Origin: Nocardia wallacei
Lineage (GTDB): Bacteria > Actinomycetota > Actinomycetes > Mycobacteriales > Mycobacteriaceae
Reading direction: 5' to 3'
DNA: 64,000 nucleotides
Assembly (NCBI RefSeq): GCF_029869545.1
Contig: NZ_JARWQD010000210.1
Span: 1 to 64,000, forward strand
Shown: positions 17,808 through 26,049 of the stretch, piece by piece
Position numbering within the stretch: position 1 is the first letter of the stretch
How the letters are laid out: each line of letters opens with the position of its first letter
Program-made: the position numbers and the translations under genes
Notes under the pieces: generated by a model
Told to the model about the DNA's origin: nothing
What the model saw: the letters and a program-made list of their open reading frames with translations, nothing else
The model's database searches: none

Positions 17808-19370
17808 ATGGCCGGCGACGAATCGACGGCCGCCCCGGGGAATCCGCTTCGCGAACAGCGGGACAAGCGGCTTCCCCGGATCGCGGGCCCGTGCAGCATG
17901 GTGATCTTCGGAGTCACCGGGGACCTGTCACGCAAGAAGTTGATGCCCGCCATCTACGATCTCGCCAATCGCGGCCTGCTGCCGCCGGGTTTCGCGCTCG
18001 TCGGATTCGCGCGCCGGGACTACGCGGACGAGGATTTCGCTCAGGTCGTGCTGGAGGCGGTGAAACAGCACGCGCGCACGCCCTTCCGGCAGGAGGTCTG
18101 GGATCAGTTGTCGGAGGGCATCCGCTTCGTGCAGGGCACCTTCGAGGACGACGCCGCCTTCTCGCAGCTGGCGGCGACGCTCAAACAGCTCGACCACGAC
18201 CGCGGCACCGGCGGCAATCACGCCTTCTACCTGTCGATCCCGCCGGACGCCTTTCCCCTTGTGCTGCAACAGCTTTCCCGCACGGGCCTGGCGCAGCCCC
18301 CGGACCCCGGGCCGGGGCGGTCCAAGCCGTGGCGGCGGGTGGTGATCGAGAAGCCGTTCGGGCACGACCTGAAGAGCGCGCAGGAGCTCAACGCCCTGGT
18401 GAATCAGGTGTTCCCCGAGGAGACGGTGTTCCGCATCGACCACTATCTCGGCAAGGAGACGGTGCAGAACCTGCTGGCGCTGCGCTTCGCCAACGAGATG
18501 TTCGAGCCGATCTGGAACGCCAACTACGTCGACCACGTGCAGATCACGATGGCCGAGGACATCGGATTGGGCGGGCGCGCGGGCTATTACGACGGTATCG
18601 GCGCCGCGCGCGACGTCATCCAGAACCATCTGCTGCAGCTGCTGGCGCTGACGACCATGGAGGATCCGGTCAGCTTCCAGCCGCGGGCGCTGCAGATCGA
18701 GAAGATCAAGGTGCTCTCGGCGACGAAACTGGTGGAGCCGCTGGACCAGACGACGGCCCGCGGTCAGTACACGGCGGGCTGGCAGGGCAGCGAGAAGGTG
18801 GTGGGCCTGCTCCAGGAGGAGGGCTTCGACCCGAACTCGCGCACCGAAACCTATGCGGCCATCACGCTCAACGTCGACACCCGGCGCTGGGCGGGCGTTC
18901 CGTTCTTCCTGCGCACCGGAAAACGCCTGGGCCGCAGGGTGACCGAGATCGCGATCATGTTCAAGCGGGCACCGCACCTGCCGTTCGACGAGACCATGAC
19001 CGAGGAGCTGGGCCAGAACGCGCTGGTGATCCGGGTGCAGCCGGACGAGGGCATCACGCTGCGCTTCGGATCCAAGGTGCCGGGGTCGAGCATGGAAGTG
19101 CGCGACGTCAATATGGATTTCAGCTACGGCGAGTCGTTCACCGAATCCTCGCCGGAGGCCTACGAGCGGCTCATCCTCGACATGCTGCTCGGCGAGCCGT
19201 CGCTGTTCCCGGTCAACGAGGAGGTCGAATTGTCCTGGCGCATCCTCGATCCCGTGCTCGAGCACTGGGCGGCCGACGGCCGTCCGGAATCGTACGAGGC
19301 GGGCACCTGGGGTCCGTGGTCGGCCGACTCGATGCTCGCCCGCACCGGGCGCGAATGGCGGCGGGCATGA
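17808..19370 (+). CDS. zwf: Glucose-6-phosphate 1-dehydrogenase
   Basis: Oxidises glucose 6-phosphate to 6-phosphogluconolactone with NADP+, the entry to the oxidative pentose-phosphate branch. The 520-residue protein has the nucleotide-binding 'VIFGVTGDLSRKKLMPAIYDL' at about residues 29-49 and the active-site signature 'RIDHYLGKETVQNLLALRFAN' with its catalytic His. The substrate-binding 'VIEKPFGHD' precedes it. Start at ATG 17808, 5 nt after tal. Its stop overlaps the opcA start (ATGA), which matches the dependence of this enzyme on OpcA. Confidence 0.95.
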   Translation: MAGDESTAAPGNPLREQRDKRLPRIAGPCSMVIFGVTGDLSRKKLMPAIYDLANRGLLPPGFALVGFARRDYADEDFAQVVLEAVKQHARTPFRQEVWDQLSEGIRFVQGTFEDDAAFSQLAATLKQLDHDRGTGGNHAFYLSIPPDAFPLVLQQLSRTGLAQPPDPGPGRSKPWRRVVIEKPFGHDLKSAQELNALVNQVFPEETVFRIDHYLGKETVQNLLALRFANEMFEPIWNANYVDHVQITMAEDIGLGGRAGYYDGIGAARDVIQNHLLQLLALTTMEDPVSFQPRALQIEKIKVLSATKLVEPLDQTTARGQYTAGWQGSEKVVGLLQEEGFDPNSRTETYAAITLNVDTRRWAGVPFFLRTGKRLGRRVTEIAIMFKRAPHLPFDETMTEELGQNALVIRVQPDEGITLRFGSKVPGSSMEVRDVNMDFSYGESFTESSPEAYERLILDMLLGEPSLFPVNEEVELSWRILDPVLEHWAADGRPESYEAGTWGPWSADSMLARTGREWRRA

Positions 19371-20275
19371 TCGTCGACATTCCCGCGACCGATACCCGCA
19401 CCGTCGCCAAGCGGCTGGTGCAGCTGGCCGAGAGCAACGGCGTCATCACCACCGGCCGGGTGCTGACGCTGGTGGTGTGCACCCTGGACAGCTCGGAGGC
19501 CGAGGGCGCCATCGATGCGGCCAACGACGCCAGCCGCGAACATCCCTGCCGCGTCATCGTTCTCGCGCGGGGCGACCGGTTCGCCGAGACCCGCCTGGAC
19601 GCCCAGATCCGCGTCGGCGGCGATGCGGGCGCCTCCGAGGTCATCGTGCTGCGGCTGCAGGGTGAGCTGATCAACCACGAGAACAGCGTGGTGATCCCGT
19701 TCCTGCTGCCCGATACCCCGGTGGTGGCCTGGTGGCCGCGCGGGGCGCCGGTCTATCCGTCCAAGGATGCGGTGGGGCGCTTGGCGATCCGGCGCATCAC
19801 CGATGCCACCTTCGCGCCCGATCCCCAGCAGGCGATCAAGGAGCGGGTGAAGTCGTACGCGGCGGGCAACACCGATCTGGCGTGGAGCCGCATCACCTAC
19901 TGGCGCGCCCTGCTGGCGGCGGCCCTCGACGAGCCGCCCTACGAGGCCGTGCAGTCGGTGACGGTGTCGGGTCTGCGGGAGGAACCGGCCCTGGACGTGC
20001 TGGCGGGTTGGCTGGCCATGCGACTGAAGTGCCCGGTCACGCGGCGCACCGGCGAGCTGAAGGTGGAGCTGCACCGGCCGACGGTGTCGATCGCGATCTC
20101 CCGCCCGCAGACCGGCCGCACCGCCACGTTGTCGCGCACCGGCGAGCCCGACAAGCGGTTCGCGCTGGCGCGCCGCGAGACCAAGGACTGCCTGGCCGAG
20201 GAGCTGCGGCGGCTGGACGACGACGAGACCTACGCCGAGGCGCTGTCGGGCATCGGCAAGGTCATCTACGAGTGA
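19367..20275 (+). CDS. opcA: Glucose-6-phosphate dehydrogenase assembly/activator protein OpcA
   Basis: 302-residue protein beginning 'MIVDIPATDTRTVAKRLVQLAESNG', the typical OpcA N-terminus. It also has the central 'SVVIPFLLPDTPVVAWWPRGAP'-type segment ('NSVVIPFLLPDTPVVAWW') and the C-terminal domain with 'RRETKDCLAEELRRLDDDETY'. OpcA is needed for activity or assembly of G6PDH in cyanobacteria and actinobacteria, probably as an allosteric partner. The ATG overlaps the zwf stop by 4 nt, so the two are translationally coupled. Confidence 0.93.
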   Translation: MIVDIPATDTRTVAKRLVQLAESNGVITTGRVLTLVVCTLDSSEAEGAIDAANDASREHPCRVIVLARGDRFAETRLDAQIRVGGDAGASEVIVLRLQGELINHENSVVIPFLLPDTPVVAWWPRGAPVYPSKDAVGRLAIRRITDATFAPDPQQAIKERVKSYAAGNTDLAWSRITYWRALLAAALDEPPYEAVQSVTVSGLREEPALDVLAGWLAMRLKCPVTRRTGELKVELHRPTVSIAISRPQTGRTATLSRTGEPDKRFALARRETKDCLAEELRRLDDDETYAEALSGIGKVIYE

Positions 20276-20297
20276 GGCGGGACCGAAGGAGTGATCC

Positions 20298-21032
20298 ATG
20301 AGTGAACCGGTCGTCGAGGTATTCTCCGGCACGGACGATCTGGTCGCGGCCGCGGCCGCCCGGTTCGTGGCGGTGGTGACCGAGGCGCAGGCGCTGCGCG
20401 GGTCGGCGTCGGTGGTACTGACCGGCGGCGGCACCGGCATCGGCCTGCTCGAGGTGGTGCGCAAGGCTCCCGGCGCCGTCGACTGGTCACGGCTGGACGT
20501 GTTCTGGGGCGACGAAAGGTTCGTTCCCGCAGGCGATCCCGAACGCAACGAGTTGCAGGCGCGGCAGGCGCTGCTGGATCACGTCCCGGTGGATCCCGCG
20601 CGCGTGCATCCCGTCGCGGCGTCCGACGGCGACTATCCGGATCCGGTCGAGGCGGCGGCGCAGTATTCGGCGGCCGTGCACGCACACCTGGCCCAGCACG
20701 GCGCCTTCGACCTCCACCTGCTCGGCATGGGCGGCGAGGGCCACGTGAATTCGCTGTTCCCGCACACCGACGCGGTCCGCGAGGCCCACGAACTCGTTGT
20801 CGCGGTGACGGATTCGCCGAAGCCTCCGCCGGTGCGCATCACCCTCACCCTCCCGGCCGTCCGCCTGTCCCGCCACGTCGCGGTGGTCACCGGCGGCGCC
20901 GCCAAGGCGGAAGCGGTCGCCGCGGCCCTCGCGGGCGCCGCACCGGTCGACATCCCCGCCGCCGGAGCCCAGGGCAGCGCCACCACCACCTGGCTCCTGG
21001 ACCAGGCCGCCGCCGCCAACCTTCCCCACTGA
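20298..21032 (+). CDS. pgl: 6-phosphogluconolactonase
   Basis: Hydrolyses 6-phosphogluconolactone to 6-phosphogluconate. The 244-residue protein has the NagB/DevB fold with 'SVVLTGGGTGIGLLEVV' near the N-terminus, 'DWSRLDVFWGDERFVPAGDPERNELQARQALLD' in the middle, and the catalytic region 'DLHLLGMGGEGHVNSLFP'. GAAGGAG precedes the ATG. It closes the tkt-tal-zwf-opcA-pgl operon; gnd is not adjacent. Confidence 0.95.
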   Translation: MSEPVVEVFSGTDDLVAAAAARFVAVVTEAQALRGSASVVLTGGGTGIGLLEVVRKAPGAVDWSRLDVFWGDERFVPAGDPERNELQARQALLDHVPVDPARVHPVAASDGDYPDPVEAAAQYSAAVHAHLAQHGAFDLHLLGMGGEGHVNSLFPHTDAVREAHELVVAVTDSPKPPPVRITLTLPAVRLSRHVAVVTGGAAKAEAVAAALAGAAPVDIPAAGAQGSATTTWLLDQAAAANLPH

Positions 21033-21075
21033 CGCCCCGGGCCCGCAATGGGGCCGGGTCTCGTACGGCGATCGA

Positions 21076-21087
21076 TAGACTGGTCCG
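21076..21087 (+). promoter_or_regulatory. -10 element of a leaderless promoter
   Basis: TAGACT at 21076-21081 lies 6 nt before the GTG at 21088. No ribosome-binding site is present at the usual distance, so the transcript probably begins at the start codon, separate from the pgl operon. Confidence 0.4.
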
Positions 21088-21438
21088 GTGCCATTAGTCG
21101 AGGTGACCTACGCAGCCCACGTGCCCGAATCGATGCTGCAGGAACTCGGGCAGCAGCTACCGCATCTCGTCTCGGTGGCCGTCGAATGCCCCGAGGAGCC
21201 CTACGACGGCGACCTGCGGCCGGGCGATGTGGAGATCCGGTTCCGGGCGCTCGGGCCGTTCGATCGCAGCGGGCTCGATGTGGTGATCGAGGTGCGGTCC
21301 AAATGGTTCGCCAGTCGAGCGGACAATCGTCAGGAGCGCTGCGAGGGACTGCACCGCGATATCGAAAAGGCTACGGGGCTGGGGAATTTCGGCGTGTACC
21401 TGTCGCTCCCGGTCGCCGCGTGGGACCAGAGCGAGTGA
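21088..21438 (+). CDS. Small conserved protein, possible tautomerase-superfamily member
   Basis: 116 residues. The mature protein would begin with Pro ('MPLVEVTYAAHVPESMLQELGQQLPHLVSVAVE'). An N-terminal proline after the initiator, followed by an amphipathic strand and helix, is the hallmark of the 4-oxalocrotonate tautomerase/5-carboxymethyl-2-hydroxymuconate isomerase superfamily, and the second half ('VEIRFRALGPF', 'VVIEVRSKWFASR') has strands and arginines of the right kind. Assignment is tentative. Its TGA overlaps the start of the nitroreductase gene (GTGA), so the two are co-translated. Confidence 0.6.
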   Translation: MPLVEVTYAAHVPESMLQELGQQLPHLVSVAVECPEEPYDGDLRPGDVEIRFRALGPFDRSGLDVVIEVRSKWFASRADNRQERCEGLHRDIEKATGLGNFGVYLSLPVAAWDQSE

Positions 21439-21953
21439 CCGGCGTGGATACGGCGATCAAGGGCCTGCGGTCGGTGCGGCACTTTCTGCCACGGCCGGTC
21501 CCCCGCGCGCTGGTCGAGCAGATCGTCGACGTGGCGCGCTGGACCGGTTCGGCCCGCAACCGCCAGCCGTGGCGATTCGTCGCCGTCACCGATCCCGATG
21601 TGCGCCGGGACCTTGCCCGCTCGGGGAACTTCGCCCTCCATCTCGCCGAGGCCCCGCTGGTTCTGGTCCTGCTCTCGGCCGACAACGGCTTCGCCGATAC
21701 CGAATTCGATATGGGCCGGGTCGCCCAGTCGATCTGCCTGGCCGCCCATGAACTCGGCCTCGGCACCTGCCTGACGACCTTCCATCCCGACGACAACGTC
21801 CGCCACGCGGCGCGGCTCGTGGCGGCTGAGCCGGGGTGGCTCCCCCGCCACGCCATCGCGGCGGGCTATCCCGACCCCGCCCGGCGCGCCACCCCGACGG
21901 CCATACCCCGTGGCCGCCTGGACACCTCCGATCTGCTCACCTGGATCCCCTGA
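21435..21953 (+). CDS. Nitroreductase-family flavoprotein
   Basis: 172-residue FMN-dependent oxidoreductase fold. 'IKGLRSVRHFLPRPVPRALVEQIVDVARWTGSARNRQPWRF' is the FMN phosphate-binding N-terminus. 'FDMGRVAQSICLAAHELGLGTCLTTFHPD' is the second conserved block, and 'AIAAGYPDP' the C-terminal one. Family members reduce nitroaromatics, quinones or flavins with NAD(P)H; the substrate is not evident. The GTG at 21435 overlaps the preceding stop. Confidence 0.8.
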   Translation: MTGVDTAIKGLRSVRHFLPRPVPRALVEQIVDVARWTGSARNRQPWRFVAVTDPDVRRDLARSGNFALHLAEAPLVLVLLSADNGFADTEFDMGRVAQSICLAAHELGLGTCLTTFHPDDNVRHAARLVAAEPGWLPRHAIAAGYPDPARRATPTAIPRGRLDTSDLLTWIP

Positions 21954-21993
21954 TCATCCAGGAACCCCACGCGCCGACCGGTGACCGCTATCG

Positions 21994-22956
21994 TCACAGA
22001 CTCAGCTTGTCCAAATGGGTCGTCAGGAAGGCGTTCACCGCGTCGGTGCGTTCCAGTTGCACCAGATGCCCTGCGCCCGGGACCTTTTCGACGGCACGGA
22101 GATCGGGCACGTGGGCGCGGAGGGTGGCCAGGGGGTCGCGGCCGCTGAAACCCTCCATATCGGGATCGTTCTCGCCGTAGAGGAAGTGGGTCGGCACCGA
22201 GACCGTGGTCGGCAGGTCGGCGGTGAGCTCCCAGTTGCGGTCCAGGGCGCGGTACCAGGTGAGGCCGCCGGTGAAACCGGTGCGCTCGAATTCCGCTGCG
22301 AGCGTGTCGAATTCGGCCACGCTCAGCCAGCTCCACGGGAGCGGGGGCGCGTCGGGCAGCACGTCGAGGTAGCCGAGGCCCGGCGGATTCTTCCACGTGT
22401 CGAGATAGTGGTAATCGCCGCTGAGCGCGTAGTACACGCGGGCCAGGAATTCCCGCGGGCGCGCGGCCAGTTCCGCATCCGCCACGCCCGGGGCCTGGAA
22501 ATACGACAGGTGCAGGAAGTGCCGCTCGGCCGCCTTCGTCCAGAAGGCCGACGGCGGCTTCGGCGGCCGCGGCGCGAACGGATTGTTCAGCACGAACACC
22601 GCCGCCACCCGCTCCGGTGCGCGCAGCGCCAGTTCCCACACCAGTTGCGCACCGAAATCCAGGCCGACGAACACCGCCCGCTCGGCCCCGATATCGTCCA
22701 GCAGGCCGAGCAGGTCGCCGATCACCGCGCGATTGGTCTGCGCCTCGATCCCCTCCGGGGCCTCGGTGCGGCCGTATCCACGCAGGTCCGGGGCGATGGC
22801 ACGGTATCCGGCCGCGGCCACCGCCGACAGCTGCCGGTGCCAGATGTACCAGCCGTGCGGGAACCCGTGACAGAAGACGACCGGATACCCCTCCCCCTGC
22901 TCGGCGACGTGCATCCGCACCCCGCCGGTGTCCACGAACCGATGTGTCGGCTCCAC
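21994..22956 (-). CDS. Alpha/beta hydrolase, epoxide hydrolase-like
   Basis: 320-residue alpha/beta hydrolase. The oxyanion-hole motif is 'VVFCHGFPHGWYIWHRQL' and the nucleophile elbow is 'AVFVGLDFGAQLVW', with Asp as nucleophile as in epoxide hydrolases and haloalkane dehalogenases. The C-terminal 'HFLYGENDPDMEGF' and 'VPGAGHLVQLERTDAVN' supply the acid and the catalytic His. Epoxide hydrolase is the likeliest activity. The GTG at 22956 has GGGAGG just upstream; a TTG at 22968 is an alternative. It is divergent from an SDR gene with a KstR-like box between, suggesting both belong to steroid or lipid degradation. Confidence 0.75.
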   Translation of the reverse strand: MEPTHRFVDTGGVRMHVAEQGEGYPVVFCHGFPHGWYIWHRQLSAVAAAGYRAIAPDLRGYGRTEAPEGIEAQTNRAVIGDLLGLLDDIGAERAVFVGLDFGAQLVWELALRAPERVAAVFVLNNPFAPRPPKPPSAFWTKAAERHFLHLSYFQAPGVADAELAARPREFLARVYYALSGDYHYLDTWKNPPGLGYLDVLPDAPPLPWSWLSVAEFDTLAAEFERTGFTGGLTWYRALDRNWELTADLPTTVSVPTHFLYGENDPDMEGFSGRDPLATLRAHVPDLRAVEKVPGAGHLVQLERTDAVNAFLTTHLDKLSL

Positions 22957-22972
22957 TGCGCCTCCCAAAGAC

Positions 22973-22986
22973 TAGAACGTGTTCTC
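22973..22986. promoter_or_regulatory. KstR-like operator
   Basis: TAGAACGTGTTCTC at 22973-22986 fits the published KstR consensus TnnAACnnGTTnnA at every fixed position except the last. The core AGAACGTGTTCT is an inverted repeat. It sits between the divergent hydrolase and SDR genes and covers the expected -35 of the SDR promoter, whose -10 would be TAATGT at 22996-23001. KstR is the TetR repressor of cholesterol catabolism genes in mycobacteria, Rhodococcus and Nocardia. Confidence 0.6.
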
Positions 22987-23010
22987 ATTTCACGGTAATG
23001 TCCCGGAGTC

Positions 23011-23850
23011 GTGAACGGAATACTCAGCGGCCGGGTCGCCGTCGTCACCGGCGCCAGCCGCGGCATCGGCAAGGGCATCGCACTCGAGCTCGGGGCGGCG
23101 GGCGCGACGGTGTACGTCACGGGCCGTTCGGCCACGCCCGGCCAGCTGCCCGGCACCGTCACCGGGACGGCGGCGGAGATCGGCGAACTCGGCGGCACCG
23201 GCGTGCCGTACGTGTGCGATCACCGCGACGACACCGCCGTCGCCGACCTGTTCGCCAAGGTCCGCGCCGACCACGGCCGGCTCGACGTGCTCGTCAACAA
23301 CGTCTACAACGCCCCCGCGTCGTCGCGCTGGCTGGGTAGGCCCTTCTGGGAGGTGCCGCCCGATGCCTGGGACGAGAGCTTCGACATCGGCGTGCGATCC
23401 CATTACGTGGCAAGCCATTTCGCCGCACCGCTGCTGATCGAATCCGGCGGGCTCATCGTCAGCGTCTCCTCCCCCGGCGCCGAACACCACACGCACAACA
23501 CCGTCTACGGTGTGGCCAAGGCCGCCGTCGACCGGCTCACCGCGGATATGGCCCACGACCTCGCCGACACCGGGGTCACCGCCGTCTCCATCTGGCCCGG
23601 CATCGTCAATACCGAACTGCTGCAAATGGTTCCGCCCGGCGCCGACGGACGCCGCCTGATCACCCTGCCCGGCGAGGGCACCTTCGATCTCGACGAGGCC
23701 GAGTCCCCGCGCTTCCCGGGCCGCGCCGTCGTCGCCCTGGCGGCCGACGCGAATCGCCGCGCACGCACCGGAAAGGCCTGGCGCGTGGCCGATCTCGCCG
23801 ACGAGTACGGCTTCACCGACATCGACGGGCGGGTCCCGCGGGTCGGGTAG
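23011..23850 (+). CDS. Short-chain dehydrogenase/reductase
   Basis: 279-residue SDR. The Rossmann cofactor motif is 'VAVVTGASRGIGKGIALEL' (TGxxxGIG) at residues 9-27. 'DVLVNNVYNAP' replaces the usual NNAG, and the active site is Ser in 'LIVSVSSPG' with Tyr-x-x-x-Lys in 'VYGVAKAAVDRL'. The extended C-terminus ('ADANRRARTGKAWRVADLADEYGFTDIDGR') resembles the DHRS1-type subgroup. The GTG start follows a KstR-like box and the gene is divergent from an epoxide-hydrolase-like gene, so a step in steroid or fatty-acid metabolism is likely. The substrate is unknown. Confidence 0.8.
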   Translation: MNGILSGRVAVVTGASRGIGKGIALELGAAGATVYVTGRSATPGQLPGTVTGTAAEIGELGGTGVPYVCDHRDDTAVADLFAKVRADHGRLDVLVNNVYNAPASSRWLGRPFWEVPPDAWDESFDIGVRSHYVASHFAAPLLIESGGLIVSVSSPGAEHHTHNTVYGVAKAAVDRLTADMAHDLADTGVTAVSIWPGIVNTELLQMVPPGADGRRLITLPGEGTFDLDEAESPRFPGRAVVALAADANRRARTGKAWRVADLADEYGFTDIDGRVPRVG

Positions 23851-24034
23851 CGGAAACGCGCTCCGAACTGCGAATCGGGCGATCGGACACGGTTCCCCAC
23901 CATGGGAATACTCGATACTTAAGCAACACACGGAGAAGCCGCCGGACTCCGGCGGTCTCGGACGACTGGGTACCACTGGTGATCGCGAGCCCTTCGGCGA
24001 ACAATCCCATGGTCACCGTATACCGGAGGACCGG

Positions 24035-25120
24035 ATGATCACTCCTGGCCAGTTGGTCAAAGATGTCGAGGGGCTGAAACTTCCGGAGATCGCCAGCAGC
24101 GGCCTGCAGGCTGTGCTCGGTTTGGCACAGGAGGCCATGTCGGCATCGATCCTGCTGTTCGCCTCGGGACAGAAGGCAGACCAACCCGACCTCATCGGCT
24201 GGATGAGCGAGCGAAAACTGCTCAGCGACAAGGGGCTCGACGCGCCCGAGGGCGAATCCGTGATGGCGAAGAATTACGGCGATCACCAGAAAGAGATCGA
24301 CGCCAAGAAAAAGGAGATGGATGCACAGGGCAATGCGGTGAGGGACCAGGTTCATGCTACCGGCAAGCTGTCGAGCACGACGCTGCAATCGCTCGACAGC
24401 ACGATCGGAACACTCCGCTCCGAACTGGGTCGGATCAAGTCGCGTCGAAACGATAAAGGCGAACTCGAGCGCCTTACGGCTGCGGACGAATCGTTCGCGC
24501 TGCGCGCGATATTGGAGGCGGTCAGCGATGTCCACGAGGCCATCCAGAACGCGCAATACTCTGCCGACATACAGGCCCGCAATATCGACAATTCGCGCCC
24601 GTACTTCCCAGGTCCGGTAGGTTCCGGCCCCGTCATGCCCACACCCTCGTCCAGCAATGCCAGCTTCACTCCGACGGGCGATGCCAGTATCGACCGCATA
24701 CTCGAACATGCCGCCCGCGAAGTCGGTACCGTCGAGAAAGGCGAAGACAACGTGCCGGGCAAGGAGTACGACATCAACGCTGCCTGGTGCGCCTCCTTCG
24801 CCACCTGGGCCTGGAAGAAAGCTGGCTACCAGGTCGATTGGTCCAATAAGAACTATGTGCCCGCGATCTGGGCCGACGCCCAGCAACTCGGCTGGGACAA
24901 GAAGATTGTCGAGGCCAAGCCCGGCGACATGATCATCTTCGACTGGAATGGCGACGGGCGCCAGGACCACGTGGGAATCGTCGAATCCGTCAACGGCAAC
25001 AAGATCACCACTATCGAAGGCAATTCGAGCGATGCGGTGCGCCGCAACAACTACACGATGGGCCAGTCGAGCCTGGTCGGCGTAGTCAGGCCACCGTCGT
25101 CGAAATCCGAGTCCTCGTAG
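24035..25120 (+). CDS. CHAP-domain peptidoglycan amidase/endopeptidase with helical N-terminal domain
   Basis: 361 residues. The C-terminal 140 residues are a CHAP domain with the catalytic Cys252 in 'INAAWCASFATWAWKKAG' and His312 in 'GRQDHVGIVESVNG', expected to cut peptidoglycan amide bonds. Residues 1-185 are helical and charged, with a likely coiled coil around 85-135 ('KEIDAKKKEMDAQG'), joined by a Pro/Ser linker (188-215). There is no signal peptide or lipobox. A helical N-terminal domain in front of a wall hydrolase in this phylum recalls type VII (ESX) secretion substrates, but that is inference. GGAGG precedes the ATG. Codons are less GC-rich than in the neighbours, a mild sign of separate origin. 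Confidence 0.75.
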   Translation: MITPGQLVKDVEGLKLPEIASSGLQAVLGLAQEAMSASILLFASGQKADQPDLIGWMSERKLLSDKGLDAPEGESVMAKNYGDHQKEIDAKKKEMDAQGNAVRDQVHATGKLSSTTLQSLDSTIGTLRSELGRIKSRRNDKGELERLTAADESFALRAILEAVSDVHEAIQNAQYSADIQARNIDNSRPYFPGPVGSGPVMPTPSSSNASFTPTGDASIDRILEHAAREVGTVEKGEDNVPGKEYDINAAWCASFATWAWKKAGYQVDWSNKNYVPAIWADAQQLGWDKKIVEAKPGDMIIFDWNGDGRQDHVGIVESVNGNKITTIEGNSSDAVRRNNYTMGQSSLVGVVRPPSSKSESS

Positions 25121-25122
25121 CT

Positions 25123-25980
25123 TCAAGGACTCTGGTTCCGCGGCATCGGCGAGATCTCCAAAAACCGCTGCACCGAGCGGGACGGTGGTGGTGTGGTCCG
25201 CCAGATCAGGTAGATGCGCGAAGGCGGGGCGTCCGCGACGTCGACGTAGGCCACACCCGGGTGTGGCGCCCGGGTGCGGGCGAGTTCGGGCACCCCGCCG
25301 ATACCGCGCCCGGCGGCCACCAGCTCGAGCCATTCGTCGAAATTGGTGCAGGTGACGATCTCCCGCGCGGGATCCGGCTCCGGCCAGGAGTTCTCGTCGA
25401 TGGTGCCGGACACGGTGTTGACCACCAGGGGATAACCCGCCAGATCCCGCCAGCGCAGATCGGTCGCGCCCGCCAGCGGCGACGAGGTGGACACCGCCAG
25501 CACCCGGCGCTCGGTGCCGATCCTGCGCGCGGCCATGTTCTTCGGTAGCCGAATGTCCTTGCGGTACAGGGCGATATCGATGGTTCCGGCGGCCAGCGCG
25601 GCGATGGGATCGTCGACGCGATGGATCTCCACGTGCCCGCCGACAGTTTCGAACCGGGTCCGCGCGGCGCCGAACCACGTGTCGGGCAGCAGCCACGCGA
25701 AACCCACCGCCACCCCGGTGCGCAGCTGCAGGTCCGCCACCACCGCATCGAGGTCGGTGAGGATGCGGCGCGCGTGGGCGAGGAATTCCGCGCCCTCCCC
25801 CGTCACCTCGAAACGGCGCGGCGTGCGATCGATGAGGCGGCAGTCCAGAATCCGCTCGAGCTGCTGGATCGTGCGCGACAGCGACGGTTGCGTCAGGTGC
25901 AGCCGCCGCGCGGCCCGCGTGTAGCTCCGCTCCTCGCACAACACCGCGAAAGCGCGCAGATGCCGCAGCTCCAACTCCAT
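25123..25980 (-). CDS. LysR-family transcriptional regulator
   Basis: 285-residue regulator with the winged helix-turn-helix at residues 1-62 ('MELELRHLRAFAVLCEERSYTRAARRLHLTQPSLSRTIQQLE') and a co-inducer domain behind it. Start ATG 25980. It is divergent from a YbfB-type MFS gene, with a 69-nt gap containing a T-N11-A LysR box, so it probably activates that transporter. Its stop lies 3 nt from the stop of the convergent CHAP gene. Confidence 0.85.
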   Translation of the reverse strand: MELELRHLRAFAVLCEERSYTRAARRLHLTQPSLSRTIQQLERILDCRLIDRTPRRFEVTGEGAEFLAHARRILTDLDAVVADLQLRTGVAVGFAWLLPDTWFGAARTRFETVGGHVEIHRVDDPIAALAAGTIDIALYRKDIRLPKNMAARRIGTERRVLAVSTSSPLAGATDLRWRDLAGYPLVVNTVSGTIDENSWPEPDPAREIVTCTNFDEWLELVAAGRGIGGVPELARTRAPHPGVAYVDVADAPPSRIYLIWRTTPPPSRSVQRFLEISPMPRNQSP

Positions 25981-25999
25981 GCGTCCAGCGTATACATGG

Positions 26000-26049
26000 T
26001 GCGTAGAAAGCATTTCACCGGATCGTTCGCGACGCTTACCGTCGATACG
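26000..26049 (+). promoter_or_regulatory. LysR box and promoter of the divergent MFS gene
   Basis: TGCGTAGAAAGCA at 26000-26012 has the T-N11-A form of LysR sites with paired TGC/GCA ends. TACCGT at 26037-26042, 7 nt before the GTG at 26050, is a -10 of the leaderless type. The LysR site would lie just upstream of the -35, the usual activator position. Confidence 0.45.
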
